64,000 nt of DNA. It comes from XYD12-FULL-36-8 sp964613805 (GTDB lineage Bacteria > Bacteroidota > Ignavibacteria > Ignavibacteriales > Ignavibacteriaceae). The stretch spans positions 62,001 to 126,000 of the forward strand of contig CAZTJF010000006.1 of the NCBI GenBank assembly GCA_964613805.1. The letters are read 5' to 3'. The first letter of the stretch is position 1; each line of letters opens with the position of its first letter. Both the position numbers and the translations under genes were made by a program. This document shows, piece by piece, positions 1-9,052 of this stretch. Below the pieces are notes generated by a model. The model had not been told where the DNA came from. It did not search any database and saw only the letters and a list, made by a program, of their open reading frames with translations.

Positions 1-1284
1 TTCACCTTTTTTAACCGTGTGAACCAGATAGTTTCGTTTAGCATGTTCCGGAATATTTTTCATATTCTCTGCGAATAAGCTATAATTGTTCTTGGGAATC
101 CGTAATGGATAACCACCAGGATAATTAAGGGGTGTGGAGAATTGAGTTAATTCCGGATTCATATCTTGTAGCGTTTCTACTGGAATGCCAGCGGATTGTG
201 CTAAATAATTTAAATCAACTGCAGTATCTATTTTGTATATCTCAAATTCATGTGGTCTTTCATAAGAAATATCTGTAATACCATACTTTACAGGATTCAT
301 AGCAATTAAGCAAACAGCAATGTATTGGGGAACGTAGTTTCTTGTTTCTTTGGGTAAGAAATTCATTATTTCCCAAAAACTTGTGTTTCCCGATCTTCGG
401 ATGGCTCGAGTGATTCGACCTTCACCAGCATTATAGGAAGCCAAAGCGAGATACCAATCACCCAGGTTTGTGTAAAGATCTTTGAGATGTCTTGCCGCTG
501 CCTTGGTAGATTTAACCGGATCACGTCGTTCATCAAAATAAAAATCCGATTCTAATCCGTACATTCTTCCAGTGGATTTAATAAACTGCCATAAGCCGAC
601 AGCACTTGCCCATGATCTTGCTGTAGGGTTTAACCCGCTTTCAATCATGCTGAGATAAACTAACTGTTGAGGAAGCTTTTCTTCTGCAAAAACTTTGGTC
701 ATCATTGGAAAATACTTTCCTGAACGTGCAAGCCACAATCTGATATGTTTGCTTCCCCTACCAGAAAAATAGTCAATCCATTGTTCAACAATTGGATTTA
801 TTTCAAGTGGAATATCAGCAGGAATCACCACTGGAGTGCGATTTTTATACTCGCTCCAATTAGTTTTGATTTCAGGAAAAGTTTTACCAAGCCATTCTTC
901 TAAAGCTGAAAAGGATACATCATCCGGTAAATCATTCAGCCCATCTACATATCTCCGATAATCATCTATTATCGCCTTTTCCAATTCAACATAAGCTTGG
1001 TTGTCATCAATACCCGGATAGTAACTTAAGTTATTGATGATTCTTAGGGCTGCTTCAAAGTTTGTTACTGCTTTAGCTGGATTATTTTGATTCTGGAAGG
1101 AAATTGCAGATACATAGTATTCCCTTGTCTGTTCAAGCATCTCAGAAACAATTCCACCATTTGATGCGGTTTTCCGAGAAACGTCGGTATCTTCATACCT
1201 TGTTATTTCTTTGTTTCCTCCGCATGAAGCAAAAACAAGAGAAAGCAAAGAAATAACAACGAATCGTAGTACGGTTTCTTTCAT
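1..1284 (-). CDS. mltD: Membrane-bound lytic murein transglycosylase (MltD-like), 3' end cut by the window
   Basis: Lytic transglycosylase that cleaves peptidoglycan glycan strands in the periplasm. The reading frame is open from the ATG at 1284 to the window edge (428 codons, no stop). The N-terminus is a lipoprotein signal ending in VFAS-C (Cys20). The middle has SLT-family signatures: the catalytic Glu in SMIESGLNP, then SAVGLWQFIKSTG, and ALASYNAGEGRI. The final visible residues, LVHTVKKGE, look like the start of a LysM repeat, so one or more peptidoglycan-binding LysM domains probably lie beyond the window. A promoter-like site is at 1310..1341. The family call is firm; full length is unknown because of the truncation. 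Confidence 0.9.
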   Translation of the reverse strand, partial: MKETVLRFVVISLLSLVFASCGGNKEITRYEDTDVSRKTASNGGIVSEMLEQTREYYVSAISFQNQNNPAKAVTNFEAALRIINNLSYYPGIDDNQAYVELEKAIIDDYRRYVDGLNDLPDDVSFSALEEWLGKTFPEIKTNWSEYKNRTPVVIPADIPLEINPIVEQWIDYFSGRGSKHIRLWLARSGKYFPMMTKVFAEEKLPQQLVYLSMIESGLNPTARSWASAVGLWQFIKSTGRMYGLESDFYFDERRDPVKSTKAAARHLKDLYTNLGDWYLALASYNAGEGRITRAIRRSGNTSFWEIMNFLPKETRNYVPQYIAVCLIAMNPVKYGITDISYERPHEFEIYKIDTAVDLNYLAQSAGIPVETLQDMNPELTQFSTPLNYPGGYPLRIPKNNYSLFAENMKNIPEHAKRNYLVHTVKKGE

Positions 1285-1309
1285 TACACCACCATTGTTA
1301 TTTTAGGTT

Positions 1310-1341
1310 AAAATATAAGTCATATTATTTAAAATTTCAAG
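1310..1341 (-). promoter_or_regulatory. Putative promoter of the lytic transglycosylase gene
   Basis: On the minus strand the sequence reads CTTG, 20 bases, then TATATTTT. This is close to the Bacteroidota form TTTG-N19/20-TAnnTTTG, with one mismatch in each box. It would place the transcript start near 1303, about 20 bases before the ATG at 1284. It is a sequence match only. Confidence 0.4.
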
Positions 1342-1410
1342 TAAAAACTTAACTAATAATTCTATTTGTAATTAGAACAATCAGTTATCATGAAATCATC
1401 TTTATTAAAA

Positions 1411-2958
1411 CTAAAGAGGAATGTTTCCATGTTTCTTTTTTGGATTTTTATCAACTTTAGTTTTTAAGAGATTAAAAGCATTAATCAATTTAATTTTTGT
1501 TTCATTTGGTAAAATCACGTCGTCAATAAATCCTCTTTCTGCTGCAGCATATGGATTAGCAAATTTTTCAATATATTCGCTCAACTTGTTTGACAATTCC
1601 TCTTCAGGATTTTTAGCTTTAGAAATCTCCTTTTTGAAAATTATCTCAACGGCGCCTTTTGGTCCCATAACTGCAATTTCTGCTGAAGGCCAAGCATAAT
1701 TAAAGTCGCCTCTAACATGCTTTGAATTCATAACATCGTACGCACCACCATAAGCTTTTCGAGTAATTACAGTAACTTTTGGAACGGTTGCCTCACAAAA
1801 TGCGTACAGTAACTTCGAACCATGTCTTATAATTCCATTCCATTCCTGTTCTGTTCCAGGAAGAAATCCAGGAACATCAACCAAAACCAATAATGGAATA
1901 TTAAATGCATCGCAAAATCTCACAAAACGTGCGCCTTTGATCGAAGCATTAATATCTAAAACTCCTGCTAAAACTTCCGGTTGATTTGCTACGATCCCTA
2001 CTGAGATCCCGCCAATTCTTCCAAATCCTACGATTATATTCTCTGCATATTCCGAATGAACTTCCATAAAGTCTTCATTATCAACTAATAAATTAACGAT
2101 CTCCTTCATATTATAGGGTTTGTTAGGGTTGTCAGGAACAATATCATCTAATCTCAAATCAGGTTTAAGTGCCTCAATTTCAAATTCCTTCTCGACAGAC
2201 TTATCCATAAAATTAAGAGGAAGATAACTCACTAACTGACGAACACCGTTCAGAGTCTCAATCTCATTATCGTAAATGAAGTGGGCTACACCGCTTTTGC
2301 TCGCATGAGTTTCTGCACCCCCTAAATCTTCAAAAGAGACTTCTTCGTGCGTAACAGTTTTAACGACATTTGGTCCGGTAACAAACATATAACTTGTATT
2401 TCTTACCATAAAAATAAAATCAGTAATTGCTGGTGAGTAAACTGCCCCACCAGCACAGGGACCCATGACAACTGAAATCTGAGGCACAACCCCGGAAGCT
2501 AAAGTGTTCAGCAGAAAAATATCAGCATAACCGCCAAGGCTAACTACACCTTCTTGGATTCTCGCTCCTCCCGAGTCATTCAATCCAATCACTGGAATTC
2601 CTGTTTTCATTGCCATATTCATAATTTTAATAATTTTTTCTGCATGAGTTTCTGATAATGAACCTCCAAAAACTGTAAAATCTTGGCTAAAGATAGCGAC
2701 AGACCTTCCGTCAATTTTTGCAAAACCGGTCACAACTCCATCACCAAAATACTGCTCTTTATCTAATCCAAAATCCTTAGAACGATGTTTAACGAAAATG
2801 TCTATTTCCTCAAAACTGCCTTCATCGGCTAATAATTCTATTCTTTCACGGGCAGTAAGTTTACCTTTTTCATGCTGAACGTCAATTTTTTGTTTTCCAC
2901 CGCCCTGTTTTGCAGTTTCTTTTAATTTTAGTAAATCTAATTGCTTTTGATCAGCCAT
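1411..2958 (-). CDS. pccB: Acyl-CoA carboxylase carboxyltransferase subunit (propionyl-/methylmalonyl-CoA type)
   Basis: Biotin-dependent carboxyltransferase beta subunit that moves CO2 between carboxybiotin and an acyl-CoA, typically propionyl-CoA/methylmalonyl-CoA. The 515-residue length is normal for PccB/MmdA. The N-terminal crotonase-like half carries GKLTARERI, FGGSLSETHAEKI and the oxyanion-hole region DSGGARIQEGV and GPCAGGAVYSPA. The C-terminal half carries VLDINASIKGARFVRFCDAF and VPGFLPGTEQE with RKAYGGAYDVM. The ATG is preceded by an AAGGACAAAGAG stretch. No biotin carboxylase or biotin carrier gene is adjacent, so its partners must be encoded elsewhere. It lies 57 bp downstream of an ABC ATPase gene on the same strand. 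The family is certain; the exact substrate is inferred. Confidence 0.93.
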   Translation of the reverse strand: MADQKQLDLLKLKETAKQGGGKQKIDVQHEKGKLTARERIELLADEGSFEEIDIFVKHRSKDFGLDKEQYFGDGVVTGFAKIDGRSVAIFSQDFTVFGGSLSETHAEKIIKIMNMAMKTGIPVIGLNDSGGARIQEGVVSLGGYADIFLLNTLASGVVPQISVVMGPCAGGAVYSPAITDFIFMVRNTSYMFVTGPNVVKTVTHEEVSFEDLGGAETHASKSGVAHFIYDNEIETLNGVRQLVSYLPLNFMDKSVEKEFEIEALKPDLRLDDIVPDNPNKPYNMKEIVNLLVDNEDFMEVHSEYAENIIVGFGRIGGISVGIVANQPEVLAGVLDINASIKGARFVRFCDAFNIPLLVLVDVPGFLPGTEQEWNGIIRHGSKLLYAFCEATVPKVTVITRKAYGGAYDVMNSKHVRGDFNYAWPSAEIAVMGPKGAVEIIFKKEISKAKNPEEELSNKLSEYIEKFANPYAAAERGFIDDVILPNETKIKLINAFNLLKTKVDKNPKKKHGNIPL

Positions 2959-3015
2959 CTCTTTGTCCTTTTAGTTGGCAATTATTATACCACCAACGGT
3001 TTGTGTAATCTATTG

Positions 3016-3807
3016 TTAAAGTGAAATTAAAACGGAATTAAGCATATTTTGAGACTTGAATACCTCTTCGATCTCATTTTTCAATCTTGTAATTATTTCC
3101 GAACTGTCCGCAATTTTAAGTCCGGGAACATCTATTTCTTCAATGATTTTTCCGGGATTTTTCCTCATCAAAATTATTTTTTGAGAAAGTAAAATTGCAT
3201 CTGAAATATTTGTTGTAGCCATTATGAATGATGTGCAGTGCGATGTTGTCAAATTTTTAAGTGTATCAATGAGTTCTAACCGAGTTTCACCATCAAGATT
3301 TTTGAACACATCATCAAGCAAAATGATTTTGGGATTAAAAGTTAGCGCTCTCGCAATTGCAATTCTTAAGCTGAATCCTGATTGAAAAGATGATGGATAG
3401 AAATCTTCATATCCGCTTAAACCTAATAAAGCGATAAGTTGATTAACATCAAAGTTAAACTGTCTATCATTTTTTTTGTAAAGTTTTGATGGCAGTTCGA
3501 TATTTTCTTTTACGTTCAGCCAGGGAAAAGAGGTAGGTTTTTCAGGAATGTAAATTATTTCGCCATTTAATTCGATAACTTTGTTACCACCGATATTGAC
3601 TTGTCCTTCAAAACTTTCCAATCCTGCAATTATTTTTAACAAAGTTGTCTTCCCCGAACCAAAAGGTGCAAGAATTGAAATGAATGAACTTTTTTCACCA
3701 TAGTTTTCAATCTTAAGATTTAAATCTTCAAGAACGATAAGTTTTGCACCAGAATTGTTCATGTAGGATTTGCTTAGGTTCTTTATGTCTAAAATATTTT
3801 CTGCCAA
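3016..3807 (-). CDS. ABC transporter ATP-binding protein, NitT/TauT-like, with degenerate motifs
   Basis: 263-residue ABC ATPase resembling the SsuB/TauB/NrtD group and paired with the permease gene 3 bp upstream. Several catalytic signatures are changed. Walker A is APFGSGKTT (residues 47-55, first Gly replaced by Ala). The position of the LSGGQ signature reads FQSGF (141-145). Walker B ends LLDD (163-166), with Asp in place of the catalytic Glu. The H-loop His is replaced (ATTN, 197-200). The Q-loop region and a D-loop-like NLD remain. The start is TTG at 3807. No substrate-binding protein gene lies nearby. It may be a slow or regulatory ATPase; transport of a particular substrate cannot be inferred. 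Confidence 0.75.
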   Translation of the reverse strand: MAENILDIKNLSKSYMNNSGAKLIVLEDLNLKIENYGEKSSFISILAPFGSGKTTLLKIIAGLESFEGQVNIGGNKVIELNGEIIYIPEKPTSFPWLNVKENIELPSKLYKKNDRQFNFDVNQLIALLGLSGYEDFYPSSFQSGFSLRIAIARALTFNPKIILLDDVFKNLDGETRLELIDTLKNLTTSHCTSFIMATTNISDAILLSQKIILMRKNPGKIIEEIDVPGLKIADSSEIITRLKNEIEEVFKSQNMLNSVLISL

Positions 3808-3810
3808 AGC

Positions 3811-4560
3811 TTATGCCTTCCAGAAATAAAATTTATTTTTGATGAATTTGAATACCTGTGTGCTGATGAAAATGGAAGCTCCAATAATAATGAACATCAT
3901 CAGTAATGCGGATAGGTCTTTAAATTGTAAAATTTTCCGAAAAATAGTCCCTAACCCGAAGCCAAGGTTAATGTATTCAAAAAGTATTACGGAAGCCCAC
4001 AAATAAATATTTTGCTTAATAACGTAAGTCATCAATTCCGGTTGAATTGCTTTCCAAACTACTTTACGCAACAACGAACTCTCTCCAATCCCAAATGACC
4101 GCAGGGAAAGAGAATATTGTGATCCATGTGTTTCACCCAAGTACTTGGATTTAATCATTATTGAAGTAAAAGAAATCAAAAATGCGAAAACAAACTTGGT
4201 AACTTCGGATTGCGGAAACCAGATAATGAGTATCATTGCCAGGATAATTCCCGGAATGTATCTTGAAAACCATTCGACAGAAAGAATAATATCTGCAAAA
4301 AATGTTTTGTGAAAAAATATTGGGAAGAGCAATCGAACCAAATAATAAGCAGCAATAAGAGGAAAATAAATCGCAGATAATGTTGATAAATAATTCCGTC
4401 CAAAGTCATAATTTTTGAAGAGATCAAAAATTGATTGAAAGACAATACTTGGTTTTGGGAAAACATCGTTTACTGGTAGAATTAATTCAAACAAAAAAAT
4501 CCAGAGAAGGAAGTACAGAAGCACTAAAAATGGAGCGGAATATTTGATCGTTTTAACCAA
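3811..4560 (-). CDS. ABC transporter permease, SsuC/TauC-like
   Basis: 249-residue inner-membrane protein with about six predicted hydrophobic helices, resembling the BPD_transp_1 permeases of nitrate/sulfonate/taurine importers. The N-terminal segment LLYFLLWIFLFELILP followed by the VFPKPSIVFQS motif is typical of TauC/SsuC. The EAA-type loop is weak (LRSFGIGESSLLRKVVWKAI). The start is TTG at 4560, because an in-frame TAA lies five codons upstream. The gene is followed after 3 bp by the ATPase gene, indicating one operon. Substrate unknown. Confidence 0.75.
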   Translation of the reverse strand: MVKTIKYSAPFLVLLYFLLWIFLFELILPVNDVFPKPSIVFQSIFDLFKNYDFGRNYLSTLSAIYFPLIAAYYLVRLLFPIFFHKTFFADIILSVEWFSRYIPGIILAMILIIWFPQSEVTKFVFAFLISFTSIMIKSKYLGETHGSQYSLSLRSFGIGESSLLRKVVWKAIQPELMTYVIKQNIYLWASVILFEYINLGFGLGTIFRKILQFKDLSALLMMFIIIGASIFISTQVFKFIKNKFYFWKA

Positions 4561-4661
4561 AATTAGCTGATATTATAATTGATGACACGATTTGAATTTA
4601 TTACGTGCGAATATAAGGATTGACGGTTTGGGATTCAATAAGATTTTTAGATGGTGTTTAA

Positions 4662-4690
4662 GTGAGATTCACCTTAAAGGTGAGTCTCAC
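4662..4690. repeat. Hairpin of the GTGAGTCTCAC type
   Basis: Arms GTGAGATTCACC (4662..4673) and GGTGAGTCTCAC (4679..4690) pair at 11 of 12 positions around a 5-base loop. It lies between the MBL hydrolase stop and the permease start, both on the minus strand. A related hairpin is at 20576..20621. It may act as a transcript 3' end structure. Confidence 0.6.
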
Positions 4691-4702
4691 CTGCAGATTA
4701 AA

Positions 4703-4752
4703 AGATATACCAGATTAAAGTTGCACCACACTAACGAAAATCTTGTATATCT
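4703..4752. repeat. Dispersed inverted repeat with arm AGATATACCAGATT
   Basis: Arms AGATATACCAGATT (4703..4716) and AATCTTGTATATCT (4739..4752) match at 13 of 14 positions. The right arm overlaps the stop codon of the MBL hydrolase gene. A second copy is at 21504..21552, also just after a minus-strand gene. Confidence 0.65.
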
Positions 4753-5395
4753 ACAATTTGAGAAATTGATTATTCTTTTTCTCATTGCCAATCGTAGTTT
4801 CTTCACCATGACCTGAATAAACAACCACATCATCAGTCAAAATTAACAGCTTAGTTCGAATTGAATTGATTAAGGTATCATAATCACCGCCCCACAAATC
4901 TGTTCGTCCTATACTTTCCCTAAAAAGAACATCACCTGAAACCAAGATATTTTCCTTGTCAAGATAAATACAAAATTCACCAGGAGTATGCCCTGGAGTG
5001 AAAATGAATTTAATTTCGGATTGGTTCAAAGTTAATTCCAAGTTCTCAGTCAAATAATTATCAGGTGTTGGAGGAATATCAATTTCAACTCCGAACATTT
5101 CTGCCTGCTTAACTGCATTTTGTAATAATGGTAAATCCCCTTCCGGAATCAGAAATGTCGGATTATATTTTTCCTTAACAAACTTGCAGCCAAAGATGTG
5201 ATCAATATGACAATGTGTGTTGATGAGATGGGTAACTTTCAAATTATTTGATGAAATGTAGTTGGAAAGTGTTTTCTTCTCATGTTCATCAAAACATCCG
5301 GGATCAACAACAATCGCTTCTTTTGATTCATCATTCCAAATAATGTAAGTGTTTTCAAAAAAAGGGTTAAAAATAAATTTTTGGATTTGAATCAT
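4751..5395 (-). CDS. MBL-fold metallo-hydrolase (glyoxalase II-like)
   Basis: 214-residue metallo-beta-lactamase-fold hydrolase. The zinc-binding motif THCHIDH is near residue 60. Further ligands are the His in FTPGHTPGE, the Asp in VSGDVLFRESIGR, and the His in VYSGHGEETTIG. The size and the GDVLFRESIGRTDL segment resemble YcbL-type single-domain glyoxalase II-like enzymes that hydrolyse thioesters. The start is ATG with AAGGAAG upstream. It lies 83 bp downstream of aroC on the same strand. Substrate not determined by sequence. Confidence 0.88.
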   Translation of the reverse strand: MIQIQKFIFNPFFENTYIIWNDESKEAIVVDPGCFDEHEKKTLSNYISSNNLKVTHLINTHCHIDHIFGCKFVKEKYNPTFLIPEGDLPLLQNAVKQAEMFGVEIDIPPTPDNYLTENLELTLNQSEIKFIFTPGHTPGEFCIYLDKENILVSGDVLFRESIGRTDLWGGDYDTLINSIRTKLLILTDDVVVYSGHGEETTIGNEKKNNQFLKL

Positions 5396-5478
5396 AGTGT
5401 TGCTTCCTTAAAAACAAAATTAATTGCACACTGCGATGATCTGTCCTATCTGCGTCATCAGCATTCATTGAATATCGT

Positions 5479-6699
5479 TTAATCGGGTCGAAAATTCTTG
5501 CCTAATCGGTTATGTAATTTTTTAGTGTAGCTGTTGAAATTATCCGTTGTTTCCTCCATTGAATCACCGCCAAACTTTTTGAGGAAATACTCTGCTAATG
5601 ACCATGCAAGCATTGATTCGCTGATAACAGAACAAGCTGGAACAGCAACATAATCACTTCGTTCTCTTCTTGCTTCAACTTTTTTCATAGTTTTCAAATC
5701 AATACTGTGCAAAGGATTCATCAAAGTTGAAATAGGTTTCATAGAAGCACGAATTATAATTGGTAATCCCGTTGAAATTCCACCTTCAATTCCGCCTGCA
5801 TAATTAGTTTTGCGAGAGAAAACATCTCCCTTTAAAATAATCTCATCATGAACTTGAGAACCAAATTTTTCTGCCGATTCAAACCCATTTCCAATCTCAA
5901 CTCCTTTAACTGCATTGATTGACATAATTGATTGAGCAATTGCTGAATCAAGTTTTCGATCATAGTGCATAAAACTTCCCAATCCAACTGGAACTCCGGA
6001 AACAACTGTAATAAATGTTCCGCCAAGTGTGTCGCCTTTATTCTTAGCTAATTTAATTTTATTAACGATACGCTTTTCCTGAATCTCATCTAAGACTCTA
6101 ACTGAACTTTGATCTGCTTCTTTAGAAATTTTCCAAGCATTAAAACTTTTAGGTAATTTGTTTTCCAATAAATTGCTGAAAATATTTTTCTTTGGATAAA
6201 TACCCCCGATACTTTCAACAAAACTTCCAACAGTTATTCCAAACTCTTCCAAAAACTTTCTCGCAATTGATCCAGAAGCAACTCTTGCAGCAGTTTCTCT
6301 TGCACTTGATCGTTCTATTGAATTTCTTACATCGTCAAAGTTATACTTTGAAACTCCAACTAAATCAGCGTGACCTGGGCGGGGAATTGATATTTTCTCA
6401 TATTCTAATTTAGAAGCTGGAATTTCTGAAGACAACATTTCAATCCAATTTTCCCAATCGTTATTCTTTATGAGTAAACAAATTGGAGAGCCAATTGTTT
6501 TTCCAAATCGAATTCCAGAAATAATCTCTGCTGTATCGGATTCAATTTTCATTCGTTGACCACGTCCGTAACCTGCCTGTCTTCTCTTCAAATGAAAATC
6601 GATATAATCTTTTGTGATTTTTAAGTTTGAAGGAAATCCTTCCACAATTGCTGCGAGGGATTTTCCGTGAGACTCACCTGCAGTAAGAAATCTTATCAT
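5479..6699 (-). CDS. aroC: Chorismate synthase
   Basis: Catalyses the last shikimate-pathway step, 5-enolpyruvylshikimate-3-phosphate to chorismate, using reduced FMN in the cytoplasm. The 406-residue protein starts with TAGESHGKSL. It carries the conserved signatures RRQAGYGRGQRM, SIPRPGHADL, RSSARETAARVASG and GGIEGGISTGLPI. The length is slightly above the usual 360-390 because of a C-terminal extension after the YFLKKFGG segment. No other aro gene is adjacent. The degP terminator lies just upstream, so aroC is probably transcribed separately. Confidence 0.97.
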   Translation of the reverse strand: MIRFLTAGESHGKSLAAIVEGFPSNLKITKDYIDFHLKRRQAGYGRGQRMKIESDTAEIISGIRFGKTIGSPICLLIKNNDWENWIEMLSSEIPASKLEYEKISIPRPGHADLVGVSKYNFDDVRNSIERSSARETAARVASGSIARKFLEEFGITVGSFVESIGGIYPKKNIFSNLLENKLPKSFNAWKISKEADQSSVRVLDEIQEKRIVNKIKLAKNKGDTLGGTFITVVSGVPVGLGSFMHYDRKLDSAIAQSIMSINAVKGVEIGNGFESAEKFGSQVHDEIILKGDVFSRKTNYAGGIEGGISTGLPIIIRASMKPISTLMNPLHSIDLKTMKKVEARRERSDYVAVPACSVISESMLAWSLAEYFLKKFGGDSMEETTDNFNSYTKKLHNRLGKNFRPD

Positions 6700-6727
6700 A
6701 GTTTTACTTTATTGTATCGGTAAATAT

Positions 6728-6755
6728 AAAAAAACGCCCGATGATTAGTCGGGCG
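6728..6755 (-). terminator. Rho-independent terminator after degP
   Basis: A 7-bp stem (CGCCCGA/TCGGGCG, 6735..6755) with a 7-base loop is followed on the minus strand by seven T residues (6728..6734). It lies about 30 bp past the degP stop and closes the Nudix-pfkB-mtnA-recO-degP set. Confidence 0.9.
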
Positions 6756-6783
6756 TAGAATAATATTTTATGAATTGCTAAAA

Positions 6784-8271
6784 CTAATCGGGAATTTCAA
6801 TTCCCCTAAAGAAATTATTTCCATCCTTAGTTTGAAGCTTTAATAAAACTGCAGAACCTTTTTTATCTTTAAATATTTTAACAAGATCACCCACTGAATA
6901 AATTTTCTTTTTATCTGCCTCAAGAATGACTAAATCCTTAGCCAATTGTCTGTCTTCTGCTTTACTGAAGGATTTAACTTCTGTAATCATCACACCGTAA
7001 TCAACTTTATAATCGGATTTTTGTCTTGCGGTCAGATTTGCAACAGATAATCCAATATCGTCAAATTTAGCTGAAGTAGATTTAGATTCTTTGCTTTCTT
7101 CACTACCCTTTTGCTTATCAGCAACCGGTTCATTCTTATTGTCAGTATCTCGCGATTTTAAAGTGACTTCTCGTTCAATTTCTTTCCCATCTCTGAATAA
7201 AGTCAATTTAATAATTGTGCCAGCAGATTTGGAAGCAACGTAACCCTGCAATTGATTTGGTTTATTTACTTCTCTACCATCAACTTTGAGAATTACATCA
7301 CCTTCTTTGATATCAGCTTTAGAAGCAGCGCCATCCTCAATTATACCCTGAACAATAATGCCTTTGGGTTTATCAAGCCCTAATGATTTTGCAATCGCAT
7401 CGTCAACTTCACCGATATTGACACCAATATATCCTCTGCTGATCTTTCCGTGAGCTATTAAATCCTTAGCTACTGATTTGACTAAATTAATAGGAATTGC
7501 AAAACCATAACCGATGTAAGTTCCGGTATTTCCGGCTGCTATCGCTGAATTAACACCAATCACTGCGCCAGATAAATCAACGAGCGCACCTCCGCTATTT
7601 CCGGGGTTTATAGCAGCATCTGTTTGAATAAAATTCTCAACACCGTAACTATCCTTTATTAATCCAAGATTTCCACGACCGATTGCACTCACAATACCGG
7701 CTGTTACAGTAGAAGCTAGCGACAGAGGGTTTCCAATCGCCATAACCCATTGCCCAACTTTCAAATCATCGGAATCACCTAAATAAGCCGCAGAAAGATT
7801 TTTTGCGTCTATTTTTATTACCGCTAAATCTGTTAAGGGATCAGTGCCAACAACTTTAGCATCAAAAGATCTTTTGTCTGACATTCCTACAGTTACTTTT
7901 GTTGCGTTTTCAACAACATGATTATTTGTAACAATGTATCCATCATCGGAAATTATTATTCCACTTCCCGAACCCCTTTGTTCTTTGGGCATATCTTTGA
8001 ATGGAAAAAAGAAGAAATCGGCATGAGGATTTTCTCGCTCAGAAACTACTGAAACTTGAACAATAGTGGGAGTTACTTTTTCGGCAACTTCAATAAATGC
8101 TTTGCTAAAACTTGTTGCATCTGCATCAAGATTTACTGGCGGTTTTGCTGCGCCGAGACTAATATCGGCTAAGCTTGGTCTCACAACTCCGAAACCTGAT
8201 ACGAGAATTGCACCAAAAATAATTCCTATGAAAATTAAAACAGCCGCTCCCAATATTCCTTTGTAATTCAT
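6784..8271 (-). CDS. degP: DegP/HtrA-type serine endoprotease
   Basis: Periplasmic, ATP-independent protease/chaperone of family S1C acting on misfolded envelope proteins. Of 495 residues, the N-terminal hydrophobic segment (about 5-30) is a signal or membrane anchor. The trypsin-like domain has His118 (TNNHVV), Asp148 (DPLTDLAVI) and Ser227 (GNSGGA). PDZ1 starts near GYIGVNIGEV. A lysine/serine-rich linker then leads to a shorter second PDZ-like segment with VMITEVKS. The gene starts with ATG and is 25 bp downstream of recO on the same strand, followed by a strong terminator. Confidence 0.95.
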   Translation of the reverse strand: MNYKGILGAAVLIFIGIIFGAILVSGFGVVRPSLADISLGAAKPPVNLDADATSFSKAFIEVAEKVTPTIVQVSVVSERENPHADFFFFPFKDMPKEQRGSGSGIIISDDGYIVTNNHVVENATKVTVGMSDKRSFDAKVVGTDPLTDLAVIKIDAKNLSAAYLGDSDDLKVGQWVMAIGNPLSLASTVTAGIVSAIGRGNLGLIKDSYGVENFIQTDAAINPGNSGGALVDLSGAVIGVNSAIAAGNTGTYIGYGFAIPINLVKSVAKDLIAHGKISRGYIGVNIGEVDDAIAKSLGLDKPKGIIVQGIIEDGAASKADIKEGDVILKVDGREVNKPNQLQGYVASKSAGTIIKLTLFRDGKEIEREVTLKSRDTDNKNEPVADKQKGSEESKESKSTSAKFDDIGLSVANLTARQKSDYKVDYGVMITEVKSFSKAEDRQLAKDLVILEADKKKIYSVGDLVKIFKDKKGSAVLLKLQTKDGNNFFRGIEIPD

Positions 8272-8296
8272 TTTTTGATCCTTTTTTATTTAAAAA

Positions 8297-9052
8297 TTAT
8301 TGACTATTTAAGTTATCGAACAAATGTAAGGATTGAATTCCCTTAAAGTCTGTTACATGATGTTTAAGATGTTTTTCCATAAAAGATATAGCTTCTTCCA
8401 TAAAATTAATACTCGGTTCAGGTATTTTCTTATTACTTTTTAGACAGATTAAAACCTCAAAAAGTTCCGAATTTATAGAAAAAGATTCTACAACAGTTTC
8501 TTTACAATCTTTACAAAAAATACCTAAATCAAAATTGTAGGACAATTCACTATTTAATAACTCTCTTTTACCGCAGCCGGAACATCTTTCTAATTGAAGT
8601 TGATAACCAAGCTCTGATAAAAAGAACATAAAAAATCTTGCAAAAAGAACCGCTGCTGATTCTTTAGCTTCGTCCATCAGAGAAAAGATTCTTACCAATC
8701 CGTTGAATAATTTATGATTGACTTCATGTTCAACATTTAAAGTTTTCACCAGCTCTAAAATTGCTTGGGCATATCTCTGATTTTCCAAATCGGTTTTTAT
8801 ATTAGGAAAATGAGAAATTATGTCAGCACTTGATATCAACTGCACTTCTCTCGAATCTTTATTATAAAAAACAATTTGAAGATGATTAAAAGTATCAACA
8901 ACCAACCCTAATTTAGATTTTGGATTTCTCCCCCCTTTAACTATGGCAGTAAGTTTGCCGTAATCTTTTGTAAATAAAGTAACGATTAAGCTGGTGTCTC
9001 CATATTTAATTTTATGAAGAACCACTGCCTCAGTTTTTATTATGTCGCTCAT
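8297..9052 (-). CDS. recO: DNA repair protein RecO
   Basis: RecF-pathway mediator that binds ssDNA/SSB and helps load RecA. The 251-residue protein begins with the OB-fold sequence TEAVVLHKIKYGDTSLIV and GKLTAIVKGGRNPKSK. A four-cysteine zinc site follows (CSGCGK...FCKDC, near residues 157-182). Its ATG overlaps the mtnA stop by 4 bp (ATGA), implying translational coupling. The gene order recO-degP at the end of this operon has no obvious functional link. Confidence 0.93.
   Translation of the reverse strand: MSDIIKTEAVVLHKIKYGDTSLIVTLFTKDYGKLTAIVKGGRNPKSKLGLVVDTFNHLQIVFYNKDSREVQLISSADIISHFPNIKTDLENQRYAQAILELVKTLNVEHEVNHKLFNGLVRIFSLMDEAKESAAVLFARFFMFFLSELGYQLQLERCSGCGKRELLNSELSYNFDLGIFCKDCKETVVESFSINSELFEVLICLKSNKKIPEPSINFMEEAISFMEKHLKHHVTDFKGIQSLHLFDNLNSQ

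Noticed and set aside
4592..4816. 74-codon plus-strand frame
   Set aside because: It crosses two hairpin repeats and the end of the MBL hydrolase gene on the other strand; no family features.
6669..6690. GGTGAGTCTCAC inside aroC as a third copy of the GTGAGTCTCAC hairpin
   Set aside because: It encodes the conserved AGESHG motif and has no second arm, so the match is chance.
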